Made by a program: the position numbers and the translations under genes
Part shown: positions 21,995 through 33,990 of the stretch, piece after piece
Layout: each line of letters begins with the position of its first letter
Numbering within the stretch: position 1 is the first letter of the stretch
Notes under the pieces: model-generated
What the model saw: the letters and a program-made list of their open reading frames with translations, nothing else
What the model was told of the DNA's origin: nothing
Databases searched by the model: none
Assembly (NCBI GenBank): GCA_037501455.1
Contig: CM074860.1
Coordinates: 47,316,501-47,380,500, forward strand
Source: Lantana camara
Taxonomy: Eukaryota; Streptophyta; Magnoliopsida; Lamiales; Verbenaceae
Direction: 5' to 3'
Length of the DNA: 64,000 bases

Positions 21995-22642
21995 TTATAA
22001 AGCTACTCTAAGTCCCATCTTCTGAAGATGACCTTGGAAAGCTTCTCGACTAAGAGGTTTAGTAAGTGGATCTGCCACGTTATCTGCTGATGTGACCCTC
22101 TCAATTTGCACATCTCCTCTTTTGATAATATCACGGATTAGGTGATACTTCCTCATAATGTGCTTGGTCCGTTGGTGAGATCTTGGTTCTCTTCCTTGAG
22201 CAACTGCCCCAGTGTTGTCACAAAACACAGTAATGGGATCTTTGATGCTAGGAACAACATTCAACTCTTGAATAAAGTTTCTAATCCAAACACCTTCCTT
22301 AGCTGCATCATTTGCAGCTAAGTATTCGGCCTCAGTGGTCGAATCTGCAGTGGTAGTTTGTTTGGAACTCTTCCAACTCACTGCTCCGCCGTTTAGGCAG
22401 AAAATGTATCCTGACATTGACTTAAAATCATCTAAGTCAGATGCAAAGCTTGCATCGCAGTATCCTTCGACAGTAAGATCTTTTTGACCTCCGTAAACTA
22501 AGAATAAATCTTTAGTACTTTTCAAGTATTTAAGAATATTCTTCATGCCAGCCCAGTGACCATCTCCAGGGTCAGATTGGAAACGACTTGTAACACTAAG
22601 TGCATAAGCCACATCCGGTCGAGTACATAACATTGCATACAT
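21995..22642 (-). pseudogene. RT tail and RNase H of copia K
   Basis: A 215-codon open frame starts in the RT tail (TRPDVAYALSVTSRFQSDPG). It continues through the copia RNase H: YCDASFASDLDDFKSMSGYI, SWKSSKQTTTADSTTEAEY, VFCDNTGA, RTKHIMRKYHLIRD and the terminal ADPLTKPL. These are the diagnostic plant copia motifs, and the first catalytic Asp (in CDASF) and Glu (in TEAEY) are present. The frame is intact, but it is cut off from the RT upstream by a frameshift near 22640. Confidence 0.9.
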
Positions 22643-23792
22643 GTGTATGAGTCATTCTCTCCTTCTGAAGGTTAGTCTTAGGACACATCTTCTTTGAAAG
22701 ACATGTTCCTACACTCATAGGAAGGTTCTTAACCTTTGCTGACTCCATATTGAATCTCTTCAATACTTTGTCAATGTACATCGACTGTGATAGTCCTATT
22801 AACCTTCTAGATCTATCACGATAGATTTTAATTCAAAGGATATAGGACGCATCACCAAGATCTTTCATCTCGAATTGGTTTGATAACTATAACTTAGTAA
22901 CTTTCATGTTATCCTTCGAATTCCCAATAAGAAGGATGTCATCAACATAAAGTACTAAGAATTGCACTAAGGTCTCCAATTCCTTTCTATACACACAGGA
23001 CCCGTTCGAAATTTGAATGAAGCCAAACGCTTTGACTGATTCATGAAATCGAATGTTCCAATTCCTAGAAGCCGGTTTCAATCCATAGATTGATCTTTGG
23101 AGTTTGCAAACCTTTTGCTCACTCCCACTGAATGTGAAACCTATGGGTTGCTCCATATAAATGTCTTTATCAATGTCACCATTGAGAAAGGCAGTTTTCA
23201 CATCCATTTGCCATATCTCGTAGTCACAATACGCAGCAATGGCAAGCATGATCTGAATAGACTTTTACATTGCAACTGGCGAAAATGTTTCATCAAAGTC
23301 CATGCCGGGTCTTTGAGTGAATCCTTTTGCAACTAGTCTTGCTTTGTAGGCTGCAATGCTTCCATCAACTCCAAGCTTCCTCTTAAAGATCCATTTGCAA
23401 CCGATGGGTTTGACCCCATCAGGAAAATCTACCAAGGTCCAAACTTGGTTGGAGTTCATGGAGCCCATTTCGGATTTCATGGCTTCTATCCACTGTTCAG
23501 AGTCAGAATCTGAAAGTGCCTCCTCATATGTTAAAGGATCATTATCCTTTTGAGAGATTTCATGGAAGAATCCATACCATCTCTCCGGCTGTCTAGGAGT
23601 GCGTTCAGAACGCCTTAGAGGAGGATTTTCGTGTGTATCGAAATTCGTGATTGGTTGTGGTTGGTCAGAAGGGGACGTTTCTTCAGTGGGTGGTGTGGGA
23701 TCACTTCGTACTTCTTCTAATTCTACGATCTTGCCTTTCTTTTCTTTAAGGAACGGTTCCTCCAGAAAAGTGGCATTTCTGGAAACTAACAC
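22596..23792 (-). pseudogene. Reverse transcriptase of copia K (broken)
   Basis: Frames 23265-23792, 22887-23249 and 22596-22781 together cover copia RT. Seen in order are ALSDSDSEQWIEAMKSEMGS, GVKPIGCKWIFKRKL, YKARLVAKGFTQ, FDETFSPVA, the MDVKTAFLNGDI block, QPIGF, KLQRSIYGLKPASRNWN, the catalytic LYVDDILLIG and then VLKRFNM. An in-frame stop separates SPVAM from LAIAAY near 23260, and frames change near 22885 and 22640. Integrase lies upstream, as in copia. Confidence 0.9.
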
Positions 23793-23873
23793 TTTTTGCT
23801 CACTTTGATCATAGAAGTAGTATCCTATAGATTCCTTAGGATAACCTACAAAGTAGCATAAGTTAGAATGAGA

Positions 23874-24638
23874 TTATAACTTATCTCCCACTGTCCTCTT
23901 CACGTAAGCAGGACAACCCCAAATTCTTAAGTAAGAATAACTAGGGATTTTACCATGCCACATTTCATAGGGCGTTTTAGGGACTGACTTAGAGGGAACT
24001 AGATTCAAAATCTTTGCTGCACTTTCTAGGGCATAACCCCAGAAAGAAGGTGGTAAGTCAGTGAAACTCATCATGGAACGAACCATATCAAGTAAGGTTC
24101 GATTCCTTCACTCAGAAACTCCATTAAGCTGAGGAGTTCCCGGAGGAGTCCATTGAGAGATAATCCCATTATCTTTGAGATGATTAAGGAATTCTTCACT
24201 AAGATATTCGCCTCCTCGATCAGATCGAAGTGCTTTGATCTTGTGACCAGTTTGGTTCTCAACCTCCTTTTGAAATTCTAAGAATTTCTCAAAAGCTTCA
24301 GATTTATACTTCATTAAGTATATATAACCATACCGACTAAAGTCATCAGTGAAGGTTATAAAATACTGATGATTGTTTTTTGTGCTTACACTAAGCTGTC
24401 AACAAACATCAGTATGGATCAAATCCAAAACCTTAGTCGCACGTTCCACAGTTCCTTTAAAAGGAACTTTGGACATTTTTCCTTTGAGACAGGATTCGCA
24501 AGAAGTCAACTCTTTGAGATCATTTTCAGAGAATAATCCTAAAGTGTTTATCTTGCTAATTCTGTTCTTGGAAATGTGTCCTAATCTAGCGTGCCATAAG
24601 GGAGCTGAAACTTTGTCATCTCTCTTACGTTTAGTTTC
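23874..24638 (-). pseudogene. Integrase of copia K (broken)
   Basis: Read on the minus strand, the region starts with the GAG-pre-integrase block (WHARLGHIS, then CESCLKGK, the HHCC zinc site). It continues to IHTDVC with an in-frame stop, FTDDFSRYGYIYLMKYKSEA, and SDRGGEYLSEEFLNHLKDNG through PQLNGVSE (second Asp and Glu of the DDE triad). It ends with LPPSFWGYALESAAKILN and PYEMWHGKIPSYSYLRIWGC. A break lies near 24108-24114. Its order before RT identifies Ty1/copia. Confidence 0.9.
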
Positions 24639-25355
24639 TCATTGTATATTCATAATATTTATATTCTGAGTTAGATAAAGTCCATTACTTAGAGTACCGA
24701 TGTGAACGGAAGAGTTGTTCCGTTTGATAAAGTATTTACCATTCTTAATATAAGTTTCATAACCTTCACAATCTAAAATTGGAACTGAAATTATATTACG
24801 AATAATGCTCGGTACATAAAGGACTTTATTTAAGACTAACTCAAAACTACCTAAATCTAATCTAATTGTGCCTAAAGCTCGAGCTTCAACGTTTGAGCCA
24901 TCGTCGATCTTCAAGACACATTCTCCTTCTTTGAGTTGTTGGACTTCGCTTAACATCTGTACATCATTACAGATATGAGTTCCACAACCGGTATCAAGTA
25001 CCCAAGAACTAGAATTAATAGAAAGATTTACTTCAACGAGAAAGATACCTTTCTTTAGAGTAGCCTTGTACTCTGGGCAGTTTCTCCTCCAATGTCCCGC
25101 TTTGCCACAACGGAAGCAAACATCCTCTTTCTGATCACGCTTCTTCTTTTGGGCCTTCCCCTTCGAAACGCCACCAGTGGGCCTAAGGGGTTTCTTCTTC
25201 TTCTTCTTTTGGGCTCTCTTGTCCTTACCTTTAGAAGGCCTAGAAGAGGAAGATGGAGCATTCACCATCAAAACCTTATTGTCCTTCTTGATCGTGCTTT
25301 CAGCAGTTACAAGCTGACTAATCGGCTCAGCTACAGTCGCACCAGCATGATTCAT
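24639..25355 (-). pseudogene. Nucleocapsid and protease of copia K
   Basis: This 238-codon frame carries a Lys/Arg-rich stretch (KKKKKKPLRPTGG), a CCHC zinc knuckle (CFRCGKAGHWRRNC, spacing CX2CX4HX4C) and the aspartic protease site WVLDTGCGTHIC with LYVPSIIRNIISV downstream. The knuckle binds element RNA; the protease matures the polyprotein. Upstream gag is in another frame. Confidence 0.9.
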
Positions 25356-25388
25356 GTTAAAGTTAAGGACAAATGGGTTGAATGATGG

Positions 25389-25883
25389 TCAGAGCGAAGC
25401 TAGCAACAAATCCACTGAAAGCTCATCTTTTAGTGGCATGTCCATGGAAGCAAGTTTCTCAGTAAGGGCGAGAAACTTAAGTCCATATTTATGGACACTT
25501 GAACCTTCCGTCATTCTCAAGTGGAACAATTCCTTTGAAGTGTTATACCTTGTAACACGTTCATGAGGGCGGTAAAGTTTCTCTAAGTGGTCGTAAATCT
25601 CCCAAGCGAATTCCATGGCCTCATGTTACCTTTGCAAGTCCGGAGACATGTTAGCCAACATAAGGCAATGGGCTTGGAGATTATCATATTTCCACTTCTG
25701 GATCGCTTCCCGCTCGGCCCGAGTGGGAGCCTCCCCTTCGGGACTAGGCTCCCCTTCGAAGAGAACATAAGTTCTCTTCTCAGAATCTAAAATGATTTTT
25801 AGATTCCTCAGCCAATCAGAATAGTTGGGACTAGTCAACTTGTTTGACTCGAGGATCGATACAAGAGGGTTTTTGGTTGCCAT
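25389..25883 (-). pseudogene. Gag of copia K
   Basis: The start is ATG at 25883 (MATKNPLVSILESNKLTSPN), typical of plant copia Gag with the UBN2-type core that follows (YSDWLRNLKIILDSEK). One in-frame stop (TAA, likely from a Gln codon) at 25626 separates it from the next block in the same frame (EIYDHLEKLY, SSVHKYGLKF, LTEKLASMDM). The frame is lost near 25389 before the zinc knuckle. Gag forms the virus-like particle. Confidence 0.9.
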
Positions 25884-27681
25884 TTCAAAACACGTAGAGA
25901 ATCACAGAATCTACGACCTAAATGGTAAAAACAGAGAACTACGGAGCATGCTGAATTATAATGATGTACAAAAGATAAGGTCTTTAATCTAATGTAGCTC
26001 CCACTATTTTTCAAAGATCTATAATTCCCAAAGATCTAAGAGGAACACGTTTCCCAATGGGTACTAAGATCCTAGGCATTTTACCTCGAACCCACGACTC
26101 GCGGACATTCTAAGTAAGAACCCTAGGAAGGTACAACTTACCAATTCTAACACCTTTAGAACTCTTAGTAATTGTTTTTGCATCACCTATATTTCAATAT
26201 GGACCCACGACTCGTGCGACATCCATATTTACTTAGGTGTTAAGCTAGACCCATCAATGTTAAGATCATGATCAAAACTTAGTTCGAAGGACCCACGACT
26301 CGCGGACATCGCCCTTGCTAAAATTGACCATGAAATATTGATCATTAAAATAATCAATTAGGTAACTAAGAACTAATAAGCTCCACTAGCTATCCCACGA
26401 CTCGCGGACAATAACTAGCTTCACTTACTAAACTTAAAACCTATTGATGGAATGCTAGGAATTTAATTCAAAATTTGCATCTCGAATTAAACACCTATTT
26501 GTTCGAAATTAGCTTAATATTTAATGGGAATTTTCGAATCAACCTGAGAGTTGTCCGGTTTGACCTCACCAACATATATGTTATCCAATTTTATTAGTCT
26601 TGATTAATGCAAGTACACTTAAATGCATTTCCAACAAGCACATAAACAGATAACATGTCCTAGCATGATACTAACATGTAATGATCATGGTTTCTACCTA
26701 TCTTTTGCGTGATATGTGGGAGCCACTCCACAATCACAAGTTCTAACATACATGCCACATAAACAGTTTAAATCACATAAGGGAAAGCGGTAACAAAATA
26801 CGAGCCCTATCTCTATTACATTTTACAATTGAGATTCCCCTCCCTAACATTTTGAGGGGTCTTCACTTATGGCCTCCTTGTTACTTGAATGTGGTCCATC
26901 TTACTCCATGGGTGCATTGTCTCCAAAATGAAAATAAAACCTCACCGCCTATCTCTACTCTCAAATTACAATAAAAAGAAAAAGACTTAAAGTAATAAGG
27001 CTCAATCTTCATATTGGCCTTAGACAATTACACGGGGCATACCCCGGCCTCAAAAACAGTAATATGGAAAGCCACATAATAAATCACATAACAGTACGCA
27101 CATAAGTGAGGCTCCAACCTCAATTGAAAAACGCAACTATAGGGCTTCAACCCCAATTTAAACCATCCATGTGCATAAATTAAAACCATACATAAGTCTA
27201 AACCCATGATCACCTAACATGCTTTTGCAATAATTTAAATTTAGCCAATAATTTAAAATTCCCGTTTCAAGTCCTAATGACTTAAAACATGACTTGATGC
27301 GAGTCTTATTTATAAAAGTTTTCAATAAATCCCAAATTTAACAAAACAAATAAAATTCCAATTAATTTCTGAAAATTAATAATTCTATCAAAGATGTATT
27401 TTCCCAAAATATAAACAGTTTCTATTTCTCAAAATTCCCAATTTTAAGTTTTTATTCAAAAATTAAAATAAATATTCAAAAAATAAAATTTTAAAATTAA
27501 AATAAAAAATTGGGACAGGATTGCACGAAAAAATAAACAATTTTCAGAAACTTTCAGGAAAAAATACAGTTTCGTAATTCAGGCTTTCTAAAACAATTAG
27601 AAATAGTCAATCGCATCAAGCCTAAGAATTTCGACCAAATTCAGTATAATTGAGACGAATCAGAAACACGATTAACGAGGT
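25884..27681 (-). other. Long untranslated leader of copia K
   Basis: About 1.8 kb between the primer-binding site and the gag ATG without coding potential. It is AT-rich (especially about 27240-27500) and holds the four-copy GC-rich repeat at 26091-26410. Such a region may carry packaging or translation signals; that is inference. Confidence 0.7.
26091..26410. repeat. Four dispersed CCCACGACTCGCGGACA repeats in the K leader
   Basis: Copies at 26091-26108, 26204-26220 (variant with GTGCGAC), 26292-26309 and 26394-26410, at steps of 113, 88 and 102 bp in otherwise unrelated AT-rich sequence. Each contains the odd palindrome CGACTCG. They lie in the long untranslated region between PBS and gag. 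Confidence 0.85.
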
Positions 27682-27694
27682 GGCTCTGATACCA
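27682..27694 (-). other. Primer-binding site of copia K (initiator-Met tRNA)
   Basis: On the minus strand TGGTATCAGAGCC lies 2 bp from the 5' LTR edge, the usual copia spacing. Confidence 0.9.
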
Positions 27695-27696
27695 CT

Positions 27697-29607
27697 TGAT
27701 GGAAAATACGAATCAGAAAGCAGCGGAATTTAAAAATGTTTCCAGCAAAAAGATCTTGGACCCGCAATCGTGTAACCAAATTCGTAGGGATTAGAAACTT
27801 ACTTTCTTAATTGTCTTTCGTGAAGCGTTTCAAACCACCCAAGAATGCTCTTCTTGCGGCTTGATCCCCTCTCCTTGGTAAAGCTCGAATCTTCAAACTT
27901 CTAACTTCAAGCTCTCTAGAGATAGTCCACCAACTTCACTACAATCTAACTAGTAAGGATGCTAGTTCTCCAGTTAATGTTTAGTCTTAACCAAGGGTTT
28001 TATTTTATCTTGGAGAAAGGATGGTGTTCAACACATGAACCAAAAGAATTGCCAATTCGCTCTAAGGGGAGCTCGAGCTCCCCTATTTATAAGAGTGGAG
28101 TGGCCGAAATTCCTAGTCGTTAATGGGCTAGGATTTTGGTCCCTCTCTCTCCTATTACTTGATCATCAAGTATTTTGACTTTGACATTGAATTATAATTC
28201 AAATCAACTTTGAAGAGGGATAAAATATCCAAACTATTTTTGGATAATTTTATACTTTATTTATTTAAAATAAATAACTTATTTTATCTAATTAATTAAC
28301 TAGATTATTTTCTCCAAAATTAGACCTTTTTTTTAATTCAAAATTAAACCAAAGTCTATTAAATAATTAACACATTTAATTATTTAATATATATATATAT
28401 ACAATATATATATATATTTACACGTGTGGGACACGTGTCACTCACGTGACCTACACGTGTGATTTCACACGTGTGGAACCTTCTTGGCCCGATTAACTCG
28501 TTTAATCATTTTAAAGCCTCAACTCATGTAACCAAGTTGTTGTGTGTGACCCTCTAGGTTCTCAATTCAATTAGCAGTGACCCTAATTAATTAATCAGTC
28601 CACAGATTAAACGACCATAGTCTAGCAACAGGTGTTTAACCCCTAGTTGAATTGGAATGTTCGGATTCGACAGAACCTTTAAGTCAATGATTCATGTGAG
28701 ATACAAACCTCCTACTTACCATCTCTCAACCGAGATCTAGGGTAAGGGAATAATCAGAACCCTAATAATCCGGTCTTAAAGCTAAGTGCATTTCATATCC
28801 ATTTGATCTCAATCCCAGAAACCCTTTTCTTGATGTCTTGATCTACTGCCTTGGCCAAGGACTCCATATGGCATATGAATGACTTACACAATAAGAGATC
28901 ACCTTGCAAATGCAAGTGTAGGTCCTTTCTTGATTCTCATTCACATTCATGAATCACTTGTGCAGCCCCAGCATAAGCCTTGAATCAGTTGTCTAAGGCG
29001 ACACCCTTTAAAGCTTATACCTAAGACTACAGAGTTAACTCATAAAGTGACAAGGAACCTCAAGTCTTAAGGATCAATTAATCACATCAATGACTCGTGA
29101 GATATTTCCTAATCTGGAAGTTTCCATTTCCTGAAATAGAAACTTCATTTCCCATTTAGGGATCTTCTCACACGGGGCACCTCAGTGAAGTTACTTATTG
29201 AAGTAAGCACCCTCATGTATCACGCACGTATCAACTATACACTTTGCACCTCCATGAAACAAGGTGGTCCTTCTTAAGGGCGTGATCCCATAAGCAAGCC
29301 TTAGAGGAGTCAGGTTGACACTCCCATTGTCGGTAGGACTCATCGGCTTGGAGTATTTTACTAATCATGACTTATGTGATATAGCGCTCGTTCTATGAAC
29401 CATTTCACCTAAATGGTAGAGTCCTAAAGTCATCAGGATTAGGGGAGTTCTTATACATGCACAGATAAAACTAAACGCATACCAAACAAGAGCATATAAA
29501 GAAGTGTTGCCTTGATTCGTTATTTCATTCAAAGATTGTCTGTGATTACAATAAGGAAAAGCACAAAGCGAATATACAATCGGCTTTCTAGGGCACTATT
29601 CCTAACA
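27697..29607 (-). mobile_element. 5' LTR of copia K
   Basis: 1911 bp, TGATGG (mutated from TGTTGG) to CCTAACA. It is nearly collinear with 20043-21969. Confidence 0.95.
28421..28473 (-). promoter_or_regulatory. Five CACGTG (G-box) motifs, 5' LTR of K
   Basis: CACGTG at 28421, 28432, 28443, 28454 and 28468, the same 11-11-11-14 bp spacing as in the 3' LTR although bases between the motifs have changed (for example CCCACG to CTCACG). Confidence 0.7.
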
Positions 29608-29612
29608 ACGCC
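29608..29612. repeat. Target-site duplication ACGCC of copia K, right
   Basis: Exact copy of 20038-20042. Confidence 0.95.
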
Positions 29613-30477
29613 AACAACCTGCAACTAAAAGTGTAAATGAGGGGTCAGTCAACTTGACCGAGTGAGGGGGCTAACGCACACCCACAATATATATATATGA
29701 AGGGCATAGCACAGAATAAAACGATGGACTCATGAACCGGGAGTAGGTGTTACATACCAAAACATTTTAAAAGAACCTAAATAAGATATAGATATAAGTT
29801 TAGGAACCATTTTTCCAGAAAGACTCTATCCCGATTCATAAGTCCATAACATAACATAATCAACCGCTCGGCGAGTACGAGCTTCCCACCTTTACTCCTC
29901 AGAACATAAATCACAATCAATCCAACCGCTACACCAATGATGGAGGGGATGTACAGTCCCCAAAACCATCTATAATAACACCGTCTAAAATAGACTCGAT
30001 CTCAAGAGGGTAGCGAACCCACAAGAGTCATTCCCGGCCTTAGGCGAAGGCTCAAGATATCACGCCTTCCTCATCACCCTAAGGTCGTGCAATGATATCT
30101 CAAATGGAAACTACGTACATGGTTGAAACTCGGACGGCCCTAACCGTCCCAGAGGCCCCATTACCCGTAGCTCCTTGGATCCACAATATAACAGGACAGA
30201 ACACATACCATATAACATGGCTAACTCACTACAGAATCATAACACAACTGAATTTTCCAAAATAGCTTACATATGCCTCAAAAACTTATTTTTATATATT
30301 CCCACGCTGTGGAATTTAAGCCACGAAGGCTCCCACACACGCAGGACGCACGCAAAGTGCATAAACATATCAAATCCAACACGTATGTATTTATAATAAG
30401 ATATACTCGTATGCACTTGTAGAAATCAGCATATAATGGCCATAGGTTGTATAACTATACAAAATCCTAAACCTCAC

Positions 30478-30550
30478 CTCATAGTAGTAGAGTCTGAGAG
30501 TGTGAAGGGCCAAACACTGTAAACCTCGGGCTCACCGGCACCACCAAACT
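30478..30550 (-). other. Putative leader mini-exon of A (73 bp)
   Basis: On the minus strand it is preceded by TCTTGTTACAG (AG at 30552-30551) and followed by GAG/GTGAGGTTTA (GT at 30477-30476). Intron 1 would run 31733-30551. Intron 2 would run 30477-19336, about 1.57 kb without K, ending at TTTCAG one base before the gag ATG at 19334. Confidence 0.5.
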
Positions 30551-31885
30551 CTGTAACAAGACATACAGAAGCCCAAACTTAAACTCTACATGAACCAAGT
30601 AAGACGCACGGCGTACCAAGAGATGAATTATATGGAAAATGGAATGATGTGTACACATAGGTCACATAGCATAACATAGGATAAGCTCTCATACGAAATT
30701 ATCCAAAAATGAAGTATTAAAGTTTAGAACATAAATTAAAGTCATATTATTAATATTTAAAATAATGCATTTTAATTATTAAAATAATAATAAATAATAA
30801 AAAGGAAGAGATCGAGATTCACATAAATCATTCGATCAAAAGAAGTATTATAATCTAAAATGCAAAGAAACGGCATACTGTAGAAATTGGACATTTATAT
30901 TTAAATTCATGTGAGATAAATTTCCAATCCAAATCATCACACAATTCACGTAGCATACACAAGAATTAGTGCATCTTAATTTTAGGTAGTAGCATGCTTT
31001 AATAAATTAAATCTAAGAATTTCATCATCCAGATTAATGAAAAGGTAGCAAGTGCTCACGTGGGGGCTGTAGGGATAATTGTACTTTCCTTGCACATGGT
31101 ATTGCCAACACATAAAGATCTCTGCATAAATTTTCAAGGTGCTTTAATGTTACCCAAATCCCAATTCCAAGCAACAATTGTCACAGTTTTCAATGGCCAT
31201 TCTCACGCAGCAAAAAGGGTCGAAATAAAAAATAAGGAGCTAAGTCATTTCTTTTGTGTGTCCCACATTAATTGATGGCATGTAGATAATAATTCAAATC
31301 TTGGAAAGTCAATCCTCAAATTCAAAGAAATTGACGAGTAAGGTTCCGACAGACCCAAGTGTTCACACCACCTAATTTCCCAAATCAAACAATCATTACA
31401 ACCCTATTACTTTAGACCCACTAGCATTAAATCAAGCTTTTATTAATCAATATCACTCTCTCACAGAAACATTTTATTTAAAAAGGGTAATGATATCGGC
31501 AACAACTGAGCAACATGTTTAAATAATTTCTAAGTCCGATTCGTCCTTTCCTTCTAGGTATCATTTCACTTCTTAATAAATTGGAACAAGTAGAGTAAAA
31601 AAATAGGGAAGTCTGTTTCAAATGTGAATGCGGGAATGTTCACGAAGTAGAAAAGTAAAACCAAGTCACATACTCAAGCTCAAGATTCAAAGATAGAAAT
31701 GAAATTCACATCAAGGGAAAAATCGTTGTTTACCTTGGTTCTTGAAATGATGAAGACACAAGGAAGATATGAGCTCTTGAAAGTGGGGAAAAATTCTTAG
31801 ATCTTCATTCTCCTTTGAAGCTCTCCTTGGATGATATGATTTGTGTGAAATAAGGTTTGAAAGAGGCTAGGTTAGGGTTTCAAGG

Positions 31886-31894
31886 TATATATAT
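31886..31894 (-). promoter_or_regulatory. Likely TATA box of A 5' LTR
   Basis: TATATATAT precedes, on the minus strand, a short leader that ends at donor AAG/GTAAAC (31734/31733). The left LTR has the same motif near 14812-14820. Confidence 0.5.
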
Positions 31895-32370
31895 GGTGCC
31901 TAAAGGTTTCATTAGGGTTTGGGCCCAAATAAGTGACTTTTGGCCCAAAAGGTCAAATTAAAAGGTTTAATGTCTAAATGGTTTCTGAAAAATATAAAAT
32001 AAATTCCGTTGGACCCGAATCACCGAATCAAGTCCAATGGTGGTGTCGGAATTCGAATTCGAATTACCGAGCTCATTTTGATCCCGAATTACCCAAACTT
32101 ACCTAATTCAAGTTAGGCCCCAAAACACACAAATAGGTCCAAGTCCTATTTAAATTCAACTCCCATAATTAATTTAAATTAATCCGAGTTCCATTCTCAA
32201 GTTGTCATGCAAGAATTCATATTTTACTATTTTGGGATTTTAGTTAATTAAATCCCAATTTTAATAAAAGTTGAAATTGAACACATAAAAAGGTAATTAA
32301 ATCGCATAAATGCGTAAGGTAAACTCTCTCGTGGCGCATACCTGTACGAGGTATCGGACGGGGCGTCACA

Positions 32371-32375
32371 GTTTT
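32371..32375. repeat. Target-site duplication GTTTT of A, right
   Basis: Exact copy of 12031-12035; X internal sequence resumes here. Confidence 0.95.
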
Positions 32376-33310
32376 ACTTTGATTAAGGAGGTTGAGGAGA
32401 TGGTAAAACCTGTTCTCCCTGTTTGACGGATAATAGCTCGCTTGGAGCACAAAGCCAGTCTTTTAAGCTTGAATATATCACCACTCCGTGACAAGAAGCC
32501 TAGGGTTGTTTTCAATTCCAAAACCCGAAAGTGAATGTGGAAATTAATTTAAGAAGGGTGCAACCGGTAAATCTGAGGTTAAAAACGGGTATGAAGATGT
32601 GGTGATTAATGATGATTTACGGATTATGTTAGAAAATAACATTGGAACTAAGATGACTATCAGTAATGGGACTATCGAACCGTGGCGGTACAAAGCGAGA
32701 AAAATCTCAATTAAAGAATCAAGTATTTAGCCGAATTGTTTCAACCCAAGAACTTCAATCCCTGGTAAACAGTACACTTAATCATACACACCACGTGCAC
32801 CATTATTTTATTATTGTTTGTTTATTATTACTTTGTTATTCGTGTATATGATTCCTGGTTTACTCTTAATTTGGTTTATGTGAATAATAAGCTGCATAAC
32901 AGATATTTCTACCTGCTCCTTATGTGTTTATTGTAAATAATTACCTAAGTGCCTGCTTGAATTCTATTTTGGGTGCGTCAGAGACGGGGATTCTCTCAGG
33001 GTTGTCAAGAGACGGGGTTCTCTTGTTACTTGCTCGAGAGGCGGGGTTCTCTCGTTGGTTGTTGAGAGACGGGACACTCTCACTATTCTTAGTTACTTGT
33101 CAACTTGTTCTAGTGGAAGGTACATTTTTCTCAAGTGGCTAGGTTCTGGAAAGTCGAGGGTCGTGATTTCACACATTAGAGGATCTTGTGAATTGAAGAT
33201 CTCTTTCGGACTAATCCCTGACGGGGAGTAGCTAACCCGCGTGGGATGAACACGTAAGAGCCAAATAAATGCCAGTAATTCAAGACAATGAATCCGAGGA
33301 CGAATTCTCT
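32376..33310 (+). mobile_element. X internal region, 3' part, second copy
   Basis: Continues 9551-12035 beyond element A and matches 3256-4190 at offset 29120 with no net indel. It contains GA-rich repeats of a GAGACGGG(G/A)TTCTCTC type (about 32980-33085). No coding sequence is recognised. Confidence 0.8.
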
Positions 33311-33325
33311 AAAGGGGGAGAGAGT
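33311..33325 (+). other. Polypurine tract of X, second copy
   Basis: AAAGGGGGAGAGAGT lies directly before the LTR start at 33326. Confidence 0.75.
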
Positions 33326-33985
33326 TGTAACGCCCCAATTTCCAGACAATCAGGTACGCTCGACAAGTGAGAGTTTCGAGCGTTAGGATTTTATTTTATT
33401 ATTTTCATTTATTCAATTTATACGTGTTATATTAATTTTATAGATGGCATTCCAACATGATTACGTGAAAATATGTGAAAACATGTCAATTTGTGAATTA
33501 TTGTATAATTGGAATTCAATTGCTACATGGAATAATTGCCGAGCATGATTTAATCGCTTAATTGTCCTTAATTTCTCATTTCCTTCACTTTAAGGACTAA
33601 ATTGCTTGAAAATATTGTGGACTAAATTGATCATTTCCAAACTTTTATCCTTAATTGCATGACTTACAAACTTGAAGGATTTAGTTGCAAATACTCCATT
33701 TTGGGCTAAGAGATATATCATTATATGCATCTCTTCCACAATCATCATTTTTCATTTCATGGCAAACACCCCAATTTGCTTCTTACCTCCACCGAACCAA
33801 CACCATGGAGAGGGAAGGAGAAAATCATCATCTCCATGCTAGAAGTTGCTAAGGAATTGCATGATTAGGGCTCAAGCATCATCTTCCCGTCATCTTCTTC
33901 CATTTATTTTCATCTCAAGGTATATATGAGCATATATGTGATTTCTTAATAACAATTCTTGAAGCTAGGGTTATGATTTCCATGT

Positions 33986-33990
33986 GATAA
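33986..33990. repeat. Target-site duplication GATAA of B, left
   Basis: GATAA precedes B and is repeated at 43683-43687. The empty site is at 4866-4870. Confidence 0.95.

Larger units (their letters stand above)
20043..29607 (-). mobile_element. Ty1/copia element K
   Basis: A 9565-bp element with perfect TSDs (ACGCC), LTRs of 1927 bp (20043-21969) and 1911 bp (27697-29607), a primer-binding site and a polypurine tract. The order in the transcribed (minus) direction is gag, CCHC, protease, integrase, RT, RNase H. Integrase before RT is the defining copia arrangement. An unusually long untranslated leader (25884-27681, about 1.8 kb) precedes gag. Stops and frameshifts in every domain make it inactive. 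I do not assign a copia lineage. Confidence 0.95.
12036..32370 (-). mobile_element. Tekay-type Ty3/gypsy element A with nested copia K
   Basis: A full-length element bounded by perfect TSDs (GTTTT), with two LTRs, a polypurine tract, a primer-binding site and a degenerate gag-pol on the minus strand. Its own length without K is about 10.8 kb. The LTRs measure 3262 bp (left) and 3267 bp (right, with K and one ACGCC removed), so they are near equal. The internal order in the transcribed direction is PBS, gag (CCHC missing), protease, RT-RNase H, integrase, chromodomain, PPT. Several stops and frameshifts and the missing nucleocapsid make it inactive. Confidence 0.95.
19534..32370 (-). mobile_element. 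5' LTR of A, split by copia K
   Basis: Parts 19534-20042 and 29613-32370 form a 3267-bp LTR matching 12036-15297. It begins TGTAACACCCC and ends GGGGCGTCACA on the plus strand. Promoter-like features sit in the right part: TATATATAT at 31886-31894 and donor AAG/GTAAAC at 31734/31733. The putative mini-exon is 30478-30550. Confidence 0.9.

Noticed and set aside
22373..25385. Plus-strand frames over copia K (for example 25092-25385)
   Set aside because: They are shadows of the minus-strand gag-pol, which has clear catalytic motifs.
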